Shown here piece after piece: positions 15,927 through 24,113 of a DNA stretch of 64,000 nucleotides. Position 1 is the first letter of the stretch. The number at the start of each line of letters is the position of its first letter. Origin of the DNA: Kribbella italica (lineage in GTDB: Bacteria > Actinomycetota > Actinomycetes > Propionibacteriales > Kribbellaceae); contig NZ_JACHMY010000001.1 in NCBI RefSeq assembly GCF_014205135.1, forward strand, positions 6,944,001 to 7,008,000. Direction: 5' to 3'. Below the pieces are notes generated by a model. That model ran no database searches and was not told where the DNA came from. It saw only the letters and a program-made list of their open reading frames with translations. A program made the position numbers and the translations under genes.

Positions 15927-16877
15927 TCAGTCGGTCCCGGTGGTGATGTCCGGGTGGGCGTCCCCGTCGGTGCGTTCGCGGATCACGTACGTCGGCCGGC
16001 CCATCGAGCCGGAGTGCAGGCGGCCGACGTACTCGCCGAGCACGCCGAGGGCGAGCATCTGGGCGCCGGAGAACAGCGCGACCATCGACGCGATCGTGGT
16101 GAAGCCGGCGACCGTGGTCGCGCCGACGGCGTACTTGTAGATGATCACGCCGAACAGCCCGACGCCGAAGACCGCGCAGATGAAGCCCAGGTAGCCGACC
16201 AGGCGCAGTGGTTCGGTGGAGTAGCCCGTAATGAGCGTCAAGGCATGCTTCATCAGCATCCAGGTCGTGTAGTTCGAGCGCCCCTCGGCGCGGTCCTCCA
16301 TCCGGACGGTGGTCTGCGCGATCCGCGTGGTGGACCACGACAGCGCGACGTCGACCGACGCGTGCGGGCCGTCGAGCCCGTCGAAACCGTCCCGCAGGAA
16401 GGTCCGGAAGGCCCGGAACGCGCTGATCGACTTCGCGTTCTGGACCGACAGCGTCGAGGCCATCGCGGCCTTCACCAGCCGGGAGGAGAAGGACCGGACG
16501 ACGCCGTGCTCCTCCTCCTTCGGTACGCCGTACACGAGGTCGATGTCGTCGGTGAGGGCTTGCAGCAGGACGGGGACCTGGTCGGCCGGGTGCTGCAGGT
16601 CGTCGTCCATCGTGACGACCACCTCGTACTGCGCGCTGCGGACGCCGGCGATGATCGCGTTGTGCTGCCCGTAGTTGCGGGCCAGGCGGAGCGCGCGGGT
16701 CTCCGGGTACTTGTTCGCCAGCTCGCTGGCGACCTGCCAGGTGTCGTCCGGACTGCCGTCGACCACGAGGATGATCTCGAACCCGGTGGTCGCGTCCGGC
16801 AGGGCGTGCGACAGGTCCTCGACAAGGCGCGGAAGAGTCTTGGCGGACCGATAACATGGCACGACGACGGAGACGAG
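15927..16877 (-). CDS. GT2 polyprenyl-phosphate sugar synthase (GtrB type)
   Basis: A 316-residue enzyme: VLVSVVVPCYRSAKTLPRLVEDL, LVVDGSPDDTW, ARNYGQHNAIIAG, the metal-binding TMDDDLQHPADQVP, then two C-terminal helices (LVGYLGFICAVFGVGLFGVIIYKY and TIASMVALFSGAQMLALGVLGEYVGRL). GYSTEPLRL before the first helix is the usual GtrB juncture. It should load a sugar onto undecaprenyl phosphate. The adjacent divergent gene encodes GtrA, the classic partner. Start GTG 16877 follows AGAAGGG by 6 nt; longer in-frame extensions upstream are shadows of the gtrA region. Confidence 0.85.
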   Translation of the reverse strand, partial: LVSVVVPCYRSAKTLPRLVEDLSHALPDATTGFEIILVVDGSPDDTWQVASELANKYPETRALRLARNYGQHNAIIAGVRSAQYEVVVTMDDDLQHPADQVPVLLQALTDDIDLVYGVPKEEEHGVVRSFSSRLVKAAMASTLSVQNAKSISAFRAFRTFLRDGFDGLDGPHASVDVALSWSTTRIAQTTVRMEDRAEGRSNYTTWMLMKHALTLITGYSTEPLRLVGYLGFICAVFGVGLFGVIIYKYAVGATTVAGFTTIASMVALFSGAQMLALGVLGEYVGRLHSGSMGRPTYVIRERTDGDAHPDITTGTD

Positions 16878-16922
16878 CACTGCTTGCCCTTCTGAAGACG
16901 AGACGGCGGGGCTTCCGCCGCT

Positions 16923-17399
16923 GTGATTATCCCACTGCTGAGAGGCACTGCTCCCGCTGTGAACACCACTGCCGTCGCGCAACTGCCGGTGAAACTCCTC
17001 GGCGACCACCGCGTCCGCTACCTGATCGTCGGCGCCGGCACGAACGCCCTGTACTTCGGCCTGTTCTGGCTCGGCTGGCACCTCCTCGAAGGCACCTGGC
17101 CGTACCTGCTCGTCACCGCGCTGGCCAACTTCACCACCGCGGTCGTCGTCTACCCCGCGTACCGCACCTTCGTCTTCAACTCCACCACCGGCTGGCTCCA
17201 AGGCTTCGCCAGGTTCTACACGATGTACCTGTTCGGCCTCGCCTGCTCCCTGGTCGGCATGCCCCTCCTGATCGAGCTCGCACACCTCCCGGTCCTCCTC
17301 GCCCAGGCCCTGGTCATCCTGCTCGTCCCCGTAGCCAGCTACCTCCTCCACCGCTTCTGGACCTTCCGCGACGCTTCCCACACCCCAGTCGATGCGTAA
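16923..17399 (+). CDS. gtrA: GtrA-family membrane protein
   Basis: A 158-residue protein with four membrane helices in GtrA order: RYLIVGAGTNALYFGLFWLG, LLVTALANFTTAVVVYPAYRTFVF, FYTMYLFGLACSLVGMPLLI and ALVILLVPVASYLLHRFWTF. The FNFxxxxxxVF-like and HRFWTFRD ends are characteristic. GtrA proteins are thought to flip or present undecaprenyl-phosphate-linked sugars made by GtrB. Here it is divergent from a GtrB-type gene with about 45 bp between them. GTG 16923 gives the longest form; GTG 16959 is also possible, with GAGAGG 13 nt upstream. The lipoprotein gene starts within its last codons. Confidence 0.85.
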   Translation: MIIPLLRGTAPAVNTTAVAQLPVKLLGDHRVRYLIVGAGTNALYFGLFWLGWHLLEGTWPYLLVTALANFTTAVVVYPAYRTFVFNSTTGWLQGFARFYTMYLFGLACSLVGMPLLIELAHLPVLLAQALVILLVPVASYLLHRFWTFRDASHTPVDA

Positions 17400-18102
17400 G
17401 CCCGCCACAAGGTTGTCCTGCGCGCTGGCTCTGCTGCTCCTCGCGGGCTGCACCGCCACTCAGGCTGCCGCCCCTGAGCCGGCAGCGTCACCGGCCGCCA
17501 CTGTGACGCCGTACCCGACCCAGCTCCTGCGTGACGCGATCCCAGCGCGCTACCACTCCGTTCCCCTCGTACGACAGATGGCGAGCTATCCGATCGACGG
17601 CTGGACGCCACGGGCCGATCCGCTGGCTGGTCGCCGCGTCGAACCGGAGAGCTGCCGGGCTTTGATCAGGACCGGTGGCGTGGCTGCTCCAGGAGCCTCC
17701 ATTCCGAAGAACACCCGGGCGGCCAGGGCAACGGGGGCGCTGGGCCCAGTTGTTGGTGGAGTCGAGCCGATCGTCCAGGTGGAGGTGATCCAGGTGACCG
17801 GCCCCACTGCCGATCAGTATCTGGACGAGTCCCAGAAAGCTGAACCGGAATGCTCCGACATCCGGGTCACCGGTGGCCGCGCATCGGTGCTCGAGCGGGA
17901 GTTGGTGGGGTTCGGCGAGCGATCCCGCTACATCATCCGGACCTACCCGGTCGCCGGTAAGGCGTGGAACGAGCGGATCCTCCTCTACCGCACTCCCCGG
18001 TACTCCGTAGGGATCAGGCTGTACGGCCCGGCAACACCAGAGGAAGGTTTCGTGGCCTTCGCGCGCGAGGTCCGCGACAAGACGAGCGCCAAACTCGGCT
18101 GA
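17392..18102 (+). CDS. Secreted lipoprotein of unknown function
   Basis: A 236-residue protein. N-terminal MRKPATRLSCALALLLLAGC is a lipoprotein signal with lipobox LAGC, followed by an Ala/Pro-rich linker and a globular domain from about residue 45. I recognise no family. It overlaps gtrA by 8 bases, so the two are translationally coupled, which hints that it acts outside the membrane in the same glycan pathway. A strong terminator follows directly. Confidence 0.6.
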   Translation: MRKPATRLSCALALLLLAGCTATQAAAPEPAASPAATVTPYPTQLLRDAIPARYHSVPLVRQMASYPIDGWTPRADPLAGRRVEPESCRALIRTGGVAAPGASIPKNTRAARATGALGPVVGGVEPIVQVEVIQVTGPTADQYLDESQKAEPECSDIRVTGGRASVLERELVGFGERSRYIIRTYPVAGKAWNERILLYRTPRYSVGIRLYGPATPEEGFVAFAREVRDKTSAKLG

Positions 18103-18106
18103 GCAA

Positions 18107-18139
18107 ACAAAGGCCCCGGGCGATGCCCGGGGCCTTTGT
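18107..18139. terminator. Strong bidirectional terminator
   Basis: ACAAAGGCCCCGGGC (18107-18121), loop GAT, GCCCGGGGCCTTTGT (18125-18139): a 15-bp perfect stem flanked by A and T runs, between convergent stops at 18102 and 18150. Confidence 0.92.
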
Positions 18140-18149
18140 CAGCGAAGGT

Positions 18150-19205
18150 TTACAGCACGTCCCACGTCAGCGGCGTGCCCTTCGGGGTGTCCTGGCGGAA
18201 CTCTCGGCCTTCGACCGACGTGAAGGCATCCGGCGGCAGCCCGCCGGCCGGGCGGACCGAGCGGACGTTGTCGGCGGCAACCTTTTCGCCGGCCTTGACG
18301 TCGCGGGTGACGAACAGGGAGCGCCGGAAGCGCAGTACGTTCTGCTCGGCCTGCTTCGGGCCGACGATCGGCTGGCCGAGGGCCTGCTGGGCGACCTTGG
18401 TGCCTTCGACCAGCGCCTTGACCTCGTCCGGCTCCAGGGAGAACGCCGAGTCGACGCCACCGTCGGCGCGGGACAGCGTGACGTGCTTCTCGATCACCGT
18501 GGCGCCGAGGGCGACGGCGGCGATCGAGGCGCCGATGCCCATCGTGTGGTCGGACAGGCCGATCTGGACGCCGAGGGCGTCGCGCAGGACCGGGATCGAG
18601 CGCAGGTTCGACTGCTCCGGCGGTGCCGGGTAGCTCGCCGTACAGGAGAGCACGACGATCTGCTCGTTGCCGGTCGAGCGGGCCGCGCGGACCGCCGCGT
18701 CGATGTCCATCAGCGTCGCGGAACCGGTGGAGATGATGATCGGCTTGCCGGTCTCGGCCATTCCGCGGACCAGCGGCAGGTCACCGATCTCGTTCGAGGC
18801 GACCTTGTACGCCGGGACGTTCAGCTTCTCCAGGAAGTCGATCGCGGTCGGGTCGAACGGCGACGAGAAGGCCAGCATGCCGAGCGAGTTGGCGAGCTCG
18901 AAGATCGGCTCGTGCCACTCCCACGGGGTGTGCGCCTCCTGGTACAGGTCGTACAGCCGGGCCCCGCCCCACAGCTCGTGCTCCGACGGCAGCCGGAAGG
19001 CCGGCAGGTCGACGTCGAGCGTGATCGTGTCGGCGGTGTAGGTCTGCAGCTTCAGCGCCTGGACGCCGGTCTCGGCCATCGCCCGGACGATGTCCTTGGC
19101 CCGCTCGATGTCGCCGTTGTGGTTGCCGGACATCTCGGCGATGACGAACGGCTGGTGCTCCGGCCCGACGGGCACGTCACCGAAGTTGATGGTGTTGGCG
19201 CTCAT
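18150..19205 (-). CDS. pseI: Pseudaminic acid synthase (NeuB family)
   Basis: The 351-residue enzyme condenses a 6-deoxy-diacetamido hexose with phosphoenolpyruvate to give a nine-carbon nonulosonate. Signatures: FVIAEMSGNHNGDIERAKDIV, ALKLQTYTADTITLD (the PseI form, rather than the KFQ typical of sialate synthases), GMLAFSSPFDPTAIDFLE, YKVASNEIGDLPLV, IGLSDHTMGIG and EKHVTLSR in the NeuB barrel, then a SAF antifreeze-like domain in the last 65 residues (SLFVTRDVKAGEKVAADNVRSVRPAGG). The start ATG overlaps the stop of the PseH-like gene (ATGA), so the two are coupled. Pseudaminate is favoured over legionaminate by these motifs and the neighbours. Confidence 0.88.
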   Translation of the reverse strand: MSANTINFGDVPVGPEHQPFVIAEMSGNHNGDIERAKDIVRAMAETGVQALKLQTYTADTITLDVDLPAFRLPSEHELWGGARLYDLYQEAHTPWEWHEPIFELANSLGMLAFSSPFDPTAIDFLEKLNVPAYKVASNEIGDLPLVRGMAETGKPIIISTGSATLMDIDAAVRAARSTGNEQIVVLSCTASYPAPPEQSNLRSIPVLRDALGVQIGLSDHTMGIGASIAAVALGATVIEKHVTLSRADGGVDSAFSLEPDEVKALVEGTKVAQQALGQPIVGPKQAEQNVLRFRRSLFVTRDVKAGEKVAADNVRSVRPAGGLPPDAFTSVEGREFRQDTPKGTPLTWDVL

Positions 19206-19726
19206 GAGTTTCCCTTCGGCTTGCGCCGGTTGTTCTTGTTCAGGCTGATGGGCAGCACGGTGATCTCGCGGCCGTCGCTGAGGCGCGTCTCCGGCTCACC
19301 CTCGACGAACCGGAACCGCCGGTTCATCTGCCGTACGACGGCGTTGTGCTCCAGCACCTCGCCGTACAGGTCGTCCAGCTCGAGCTCGTCGAAGGCGTAC
19401 CCGGTGGCGTCCTTCATGACCTCGATCCAGGCCGGCAAGGTCTCGCCCCGCTCGGCCAGGCCCTCGGCGTCCAGGAAGAAGCCCCACGCGCCGGTCCTCG
19501 GCGAACCGTCCAGCTCGAGGTCGAAGAAGTTGACCACGCCCGCGGCGACGCCTTCGCGTTCGTAGATCAGCACCCGGCGGGTCGGGTCGACGCTCGCCTT
19601 GGTCCACCAGCCGAGGTGCTCGTCGGCGGTGATCTCGTGCGAGTTGATGCTGACCTCGCGGTTGGGCTGCTGGTTGCGCAGGTCCCGGATGATGTCGACG
19701 TCGCCGTCCGTGGCCGTGCGCAGCAC
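19202..19726 (-). CDS. pseH: PseH-like GNAT N-acetyltransferase
   Basis: A 174-residue GNAT protein. LRNQQPNREVSINSHEITADEHLGWW is the N-terminal signature of PseH and related amino-sugar acetyltransferases, and YGEVLEHNAVVRQMNRRFRFVEG is the conserved C-terminal part. PseH acetylates the 4-amino group of UDP-4-amino-4,6-dideoxy-N-acetyl-beta-L-altrosamine with acetyl-CoA, immediately before the PseG step. The start is GTG 19726, preceded by GAGAGGG at 7 nt; longer forms run into the divergent promoter region. It is the first gene of the pseH-pseI pair. Confidence 0.8.
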   Translation of the reverse strand: MLRTATDGDVDIIRDLRNQQPNREVSINSHEITADEHLGWWTKASVDPTRRVLIYEREGVAAGVVNFFDLELDGSPRTGAWGFFLDAEGLAERGETLPAWIEVMKDATGYAFDELELDDLYGEVLEHNAVVRQMNRRFRFVEGEPETRLSDGREITVLPISLNKNNRRKPKGNS

Positions 19727-19847
19727 CTGTTCGCCCTCTCGTTCCACCGGTTCGATCCGGCCACCACGGTACCGGCTGCGTCCCACCCTCAGCGATCCGG
19801 TCGCCAGACCTGGATCCGATGACCCGATCAGCGATTTGCATGACACC

Positions 19848-19875
19848 TTCAAAGGCCGATCGAGATGTGTAACTA
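19848..19875 (+). promoter_or_regulatory. Candidate promoter TTCAAA-16-TAACTA for the GHL10 gene
   Basis: TTCAAA at 19848-19853 and TAACTA at 19870-19875 with a 16-bp spacer, about 38 bp before the start at 19914. The GGAGAG ribosome-binding site lies between. The region is divergent with pseH. Confidence 0.4.
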
Positions 19876-19913
19876 TCTTTCGATCCCGTCCCGCAGAATA
19901 GTCGGAGAGTGAC

Positions 19914-21479
19914 ATGAGAGCCTGGCGTGTGGTCGGAAGCCTTGTGGTGGCCGTGGGACTGCTGGTCAGCGGTCTCACCAGTACGGCGTCCGCGGCGCCG
20001 AGCGCCGGGTGCACGCCCGACGCGAAGACCCCGTTGCGGCAGTTCCGGGCCAGCTGGGTCTCGTCGGTCGTCAACATCGACTGGCCGTCGCGCACCGGGC
20101 TGACCGCGGCGCAGCAGAAGGCCGAGCTGCTCACCTGGTACGACGACGCCGTCCGCCAGAACCACAACGCCGTCGTACTCCAGGTCCGCCCGACCGCCGA
20201 CGCGTTCTGGCCGTCGTCGGTCGAGCCCTGGTCGCAGTACCTGACCGGCACGCAGGGCGGCGATCCCGGCTACGACCCGCTGGCGTTCGCCGTCGCCGAG
20301 GCGCACAAGCGCAACCTCGAGCTGCACGCCTGGTTCAACCCGTACCGGCTCTCGATGGGCACGAACCTCAACGCCCTCGTCCCGACGCACCCTGCGCGGC
20401 AGCACCCGGACTGGGTCGTCACGTACGGCGGCAAGCTCTACTACAACCCCGGCATCCCCGCGGCCCGTCAGTTGGTCGAGAGCGCGATCATGGATGCCGT
20501 CAGCAAGTACGACATCGACGGCGTGCACTTCGACGACTACTTCTACCCATACCCGGTGGCAGGCCAGGTCTTCGACGACGCGGCGACGTACGCGCAGTAC
20601 GGCGCCGGCTTCTCCACCCTCCAGGACTGGCGGCGCAACAACATCGACCTGCTGATCCAGGAGCTCCAGCACAAGATCAAGGCCGCCAAGCCGTGGGTGA
20701 AGTTCGGCATCTCGCCGTTCGCCGTCTGGCGCAACAAGGCGACCGACGCGGAAGGTTCGGACACCACGGCAGGCGTCCAGACGTACGACGACCTGGCGGC
20801 CGACACCCGCAAGTGGGTCCGCGAGGAGTGGATCGACTACATCGTCCCGCAGGTCTACTGGGCCGGCGGGTTCGCCGCCGCCGACTACACCAAGATCGTG
20901 CCCTGGTGGGCCGACCAGGTCCGCGGCACCGACGTGCACCTCTACATCGGCCAGGCGACGTACAAGGTCGGTACGTCGACGCAGTCGCCCGACTGGGCCG
21001 ACCCGGCCGAGCTGAGCGACCACCTGGCGTTCAACAGCGCGATCCCCGAGGTGAAGGGCGACATCTACTTCTCCGCCAAGGACGTGCGGGCCGACCGCCT
21101 CGGTGCGACCAGCCTGCTCAACAGCACCTGGTACACCCGCCCCGCACTGGTCCCGGCGATGCCGTCGCTCGACGCACGCCCGCCGCTCCCGGTCCACGCC
21201 CTCAAGGCCTCGCGGACCACGACCGGAGTGAAGCTGGACTGGCGCGCGACCTCCAAGGACACCACGTCGTACGCCGTCTACCGCCGCGACCTGCTGGCCG
21301 GTGACTGGTGTGCTGACAACGACGCGCGCAACCTGGTCGCGACGCTGCGGGCCACCGGCGGTCAGCAGACGTGGACCGACACGACAGCCGTTGCCGGACG
21401 CCACTACATCTACCTGGTCACCGCACTCGACCGCACCTGGAACCAGAGCATTCCCTTGCCCGCGGCCGCCATCCGGTGA
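19914..21479 (+). CDS. Secreted GHL10-type (DUF187) glycosidase with FN3-like tail
   Basis: The 521-residue protein has a cleavable signal peptide (residues 1-27, ending ASAAPSA). The core matches the glycosyl-hydrolase-like family 10/YngK group: QFRASWVSSVVNIDWPS, NHNAVVLQVRPTADAFWPS, LELHAWFNPYRL, YYNPGIPAARQLV, DIDGVHFDDYFYPYP with the predicted acidic catalytic site, and YIVPQVYWAGG. The last 95 residues look like a fibronectin-III-type module (PVHALKASRTTTGVKLDWRAT). It would act on a polysaccharide outside the cell. Its position between pse genes and a GT-C-like gene suggests remodelling of the glycan made here; the substrate is unknown. Confidence 0.82.
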   Translation: MRAWRVVGSLVVAVGLLVSGLTSTASAAPSAGCTPDAKTPLRQFRASWVSSVVNIDWPSRTGLTAAQQKAELLTWYDDAVRQNHNAVVLQVRPTADAFWPSSVEPWSQYLTGTQGGDPGYDPLAFAVAEAHKRNLELHAWFNPYRLSMGTNLNALVPTHPARQHPDWVVTYGGKLYYNPGIPAARQLVESAIMDAVSKYDIDGVHFDDYFYPYPVAGQVFDDAATYAQYGAGFSTLQDWRRNNIDLLIQELQHKIKAAKPWVKFGISPFAVWRNKATDAEGSDTTAGVQTYDDLAADTRKWVREEWIDYIVPQVYWAGGFAAADYTKIVPWWADQVRGTDVHLYIGQATYKVGTSTQSPDWADPAELSDHLAFNSAIPEVKGDIYFSAKDVRADRLGATSLLNSTWYTRPALVPAMPSLDARPPLPVHALKASRTTTGVKLDWRATSKDTTSYAVYRRDLLAGDWCADNDARNLVATLRATGGQQTWTDTTAVAGRHYIYLVTALDRTWNQSIPLPAAAIR

Positions 21480-21488
21480 CCGGGCTCG

Positions 21489-23744
21489 CTAGCTGATCGG
21501 AGTGGAGCCGGCGCCGACCCGTGGCGGGTAGAGCTGGTAGACGCGCACCGTGCCGGACTGGAAGCGCAGTTCGGCGAGCTTCTCCAGCTCTTCCGGCGCC
21601 GGGTTCACCCGGTCGTCGGCGAGCAGCCAGCGCACGCCGTACTGCGTGCGCAGGCGGTCCAGGACCTCACGGGTCGGTGCGGTGAAGGCCTCGTCGTTGA
21701 CCTTCAGCTTCTCCTTGTCCCAGAAGGGCCCGTAGGACGCCTCGGCCGAGGTGCGCACGTTGTTCGCCTTCGCCGTGTACGACCAGCCCTCGACCAGGAC
21801 CCGGCGTTCGGCGTACCCGGGAATCCAGAACGAGCCGGTGTGGCAGCGTGGACCGGTCGGGGCGTGGCAGTGGATGTTGGTCGCGATCAGGTCGTCCGGC
21901 CCGGACTGGCGGCGGATGAACCGGGCCGCGTCGATCCCGCCGGGCGCGATCGAGTCGTACGCCGTCTGCGGCGGGAAGGCGAACTGCCGCAGGCCGACCA
22001 CCGTCGGCGACACGGTCAGCCCGAGCAGCGCGCAGACGGCGATGATGGCCCACGTCCGGCCGGTCCGCGACCGTCGCCGGATGCTCAGGCCCAGGATGAC
22101 GATGCCGGCCGCCGTGAGGATCACGGCGGCGACGAGCGGCGCGGTGAAGATCCTCTCCAGGCAGCCGGTGTCCTGGCAGTCGCGGATCAGCGTCTTGGTC
22201 TGGGCCCGGCCCATGTAGATCGCGGCGACGCCGATGGCCAGGGCCGGACCGACCACCAGGTACTGCCGGCGTTCCAGCGAGGCCAGGCCCCAGGCAGCGA
22301 GCAGAACCCCGTAGATGAAGGCGGTTCGGACGAAGAAGACCTGCGCCTGGCTGAACTGGTAGAGCAGGCTGGCGGCGGCGACCGCTCCGACCAGCCCGGC
22401 CAGCAGCATCACCACCATCGGGTCGCGCGGCAGCCGTCGCCGGATCAGCAGGGCGCCCACAGCCGGCATCAGCCAACCGATCACGACCGCGGCGGTGACG
22501 ATGAGCAGCATCGAGCGGCCGGCCGGCACCGACGGGTCGATGCCGCGGACCATCCCGTCCAGCATGCTGCGGTAGGTCCCGGCCGGTTTGAACTCCATCC
22601 CGTTGGTCTCACCACGCAGGACGACGAAGAAGTTGAAGGCGTACGCCGCTGCGACCGTCACGCCGAGGACCAGCGCGCGCAGGTTGAGGCGACGCGCCTT
22701 GATGGTCAGGTAGATCCACGCGGCGGCCAGTCCGGCGGCGTACACGGGCAGTGCGGTGGCCTTGCTGACCGAGAGGACGCTGATCAGGATGCCGGCGACC
22801 AGGAACAACCCGGCGAGCTGCTTGCGGGTCTGGCCCGGCGGGCGTCGCAGGAGCTGAGCGGTGACGGCGATCAGCGGCAGCATCAGCACGGTGGAGAAGG
22901 CCTGGGTGGTGCTGATCATCTGCCCCATCGACAGCGGGCTGTCGTGGTACAGGGTGTGGGTGACCGTCCAGCCCCACGGTCCGAGGTCTCCGGCGAGCAC
23001 AGCGAGTCCGGCGGCGATCGGAGCCGCGACTGCCCGGCCGGTGAGGACCATGCCGACGGCGGCGGCGCCCAGCGTCGTCAGCAGCAGGAACGCGAAGGGG
23101 ACCACCCGCTGGGTCAGGACGTCGAGCTCGATGCCGGTGATCCAGTGCGCCGACGCGATGTGGTTGAAGGCCATCCAGTGGTACGTCAGCGGCTCTCCGG
23201 CGACGTACGGGACCTGCGGCGGGAAGTGGTGGGTCAGCTCGGCAGCCAGCGACAGCTGGAACGGTGAGTCCGAGTTGGGGCGCAGGGCCGCCGGTCCGTC
23301 GAGCGGGATGAGCCGGGAGCCGACCCGGACGAACCAGGCCGCGACGATCCCGGCGACGACCATCACGCCGGCCACTGACCACCAGGGGGTCGGCTTGGTG
23401 GAGCGCGTCCGGCCGGGCAGGGCCAGGAAGAGTCCGAGCGCCAGCGCTGGCATCACCAGCGCTGCCAGCGGGATGTCGAGCCAGCGGCCGAGCGGGTAGA
23501 TCAGGACCTCGCAGGCCAGGCCGAACGTCGTACCGAGCACCGCGTCGACCGCGAACCAGCCGGAGCCGCCGGTGAGGCGTCGCCAGAACATCGTCCCCGG
23601 TATGACGAGCACGAGGAGGAAGTAGCTGAGGTACGCCGCCGCGACCCACGGCTGGTGCGCCTGCAGCCCGACGAACCAGCCCAGCGGCAGCACCGGCACA
23701 CTCGCCAGCGCCGCCACCGACATCGCCCGGCCCGGTCGGCTCAC
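21489..23744 (-). CDS. GT-C-like polytopic membrane protein, paralogue 3 of 7 (divergent member)
   Basis: A 751-residue membrane protein. It keeps GEPLTYHWMAFNH, SVSKATALP, TNIHC...C, RVLVEGWSYT and YGVRWLLAD, but the first motif is DSPFQ instead of the DxxxH seen in the other six: the His is lost. The helix-2 motif is also altered (FAVDAVLG in place of (V/W)-x-ED-x-x-x-G), as is the HPG block (FSQAQVFFVR). This may be a different donor specificity or an inactive member. The start is GTG 23744, 7 nt after GGAGGG; further upstream codons in the frame lie in the intergenic region. It ends 10 bp after the convergent GHL10 gene. Confidence 0.7.
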   Translation of the reverse strand: MSRPGRAMSVAALASVPVLPLGWFVGLQAHQPWVAAAYLSYFLLVLVIPGTMFWRRLTGGSGWFAVDAVLGTTFGLACEVLIYPLGRWLDIPLAALVMPALALGLFLALPGRTRSTKPTPWWSVAGVMVVAGIVAAWFVRVGSRLIPLDGPAALRPNSDSPFQLSLAAELTHHFPPQVPYVAGEPLTYHWMAFNHIASAHWITGIELDVLTQRVVPFAFLLLTTLGAAAVGMVLTGRAVAAPIAAGLAVLAGDLGPWGWTVTHTLYHDSPLSMGQMISTTQAFSTVLMLPLIAVTAQLLRRPPGQTRKQLAGLFLVAGILISVLSVSKATALPVYAAGLAAAWIYLTIKARRLNLRALVLGVTVAAAYAFNFFVVLRGETNGMEFKPAGTYRSMLDGMVRGIDPSVPAGRSMLLIVTAAVVIGWLMPAVGALLIRRRLPRDPMVVMLLAGLVGAVAAASLLYQFSQAQVFFVRTAFIYGVLLAAWGLASLERRQYLVVGPALAIGVAAIYMGRAQTKTLIRDCQDTGCLERIFTAPLVAAVILTAAGIVILGLSIRRRSRTGRTWAIIAVCALLGLTVSPTVVGLRQFAFPPQTAYDSIAPGGIDAARFIRRQSGPDDLIATNIHCHAPTGPRCHTGSFWIPGYAERRVLVEGWSYTAKANNVRTSAEASYGPFWDKEKLKVNDEAFTAPTREVLDRLRTQYGVRWLLADDRVNPAPEELEKLAELRFQSGTVRVYQLYPPRVGAGSTPIS

Positions 23745-23858
23745 CCGTACTCCCTCCGCTGTTCCTGCACACGGAGAGAGACCCGTGGGCGACCAAAAGT
23801 TCTCCCCCAACGGTAGTCGGCCCCGAAACGTCATCGTCGAGCTGTTTACCCGGTCAGA

Positions 23859-23874
23859 CAGGGTGCTTACCCTG
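23859..23874. repeat. Inverted repeat CAGGG-N6-CCCTG upstream of a small membrane-protein gene
   Basis: CAGGG (23859-23863) and CCCTG (23870-23874) about 28 bp before the small ORF at 23902, in the divergent region 23745-23901. Possible regulator site; weak evidence. Confidence 0.3.
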
Positions 23875-23901
23875 AGTGAAGACCTGTGACAGGGAGGCAC
23901 C

Positions 23902-24048
23902 ATGCCCGCTCAGCACATCGCCGGCTTCCCCGTAGAAGAGATCCTGCTCGCCGCCACCGCCGCGGCAGCCCCACTCATTGCCTTGATCGGCTGGGAGATC
24001 AAGGACAGAGTTCGCAGGCTGCGGGCCGTCGTGCGACGTGACAAGTGA
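23902..24048 (+). CDS. 48-residue single-pass membrane protein
   Basis: The frame opens with ATG 23902 after a strong AGGGAGG ribosome-binding site (spacing about 5 nt) and ends at TGA 24048. The product starts MPAQHIAGFPVEEILLAATA, has one hydrophobic helix of about 18 residues (LLAATAAAAPLIALIGW) and ends with a basic helix (KDRVRRLRAVVRRDK). Third positions are mostly G/C. I do not recognise it. It is divergent from the third GT-C-like paralogue and upstream of the acyl carrier gene, so it could be an accessory subunit of either. Confidence 0.6.
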   Translation: MPAQHIAGFPVEEILLAATAAAAPLIALIGWEIKDRVRRLRAVVRRDK

Positions 24049-24099
24049 GATCAGCCACCGCCGGGTCCCCGCGAATCGTCTTCCGCCGGGAGAGGCGGC

Positions 24100-24105
24100 T
24101 AGAGT
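24100..24105 (+). promoter_or_regulatory. -10 box TAGAGT placed for a leaderless transcript
   Basis: TAGAGT lies 8 nt before ATG 24114 of the acyl carrier gene. The only GAGAGG upstream is about 18 nt from the start, too far for normal initiation. Confidence 0.4.
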
Positions 24106-24113
24106 CTTGGCCT

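Noticed and set aside
14428..16857. A single 809-codon minus-strand frame covering both the methyltransferase and the GT2 region
   Set aside because: Its N-terminal 310 residues are Arg/Pro-rich antisense-like sequence overlapping the well-conserved GT2 frame; the methyltransferase starts at GTG 15924.
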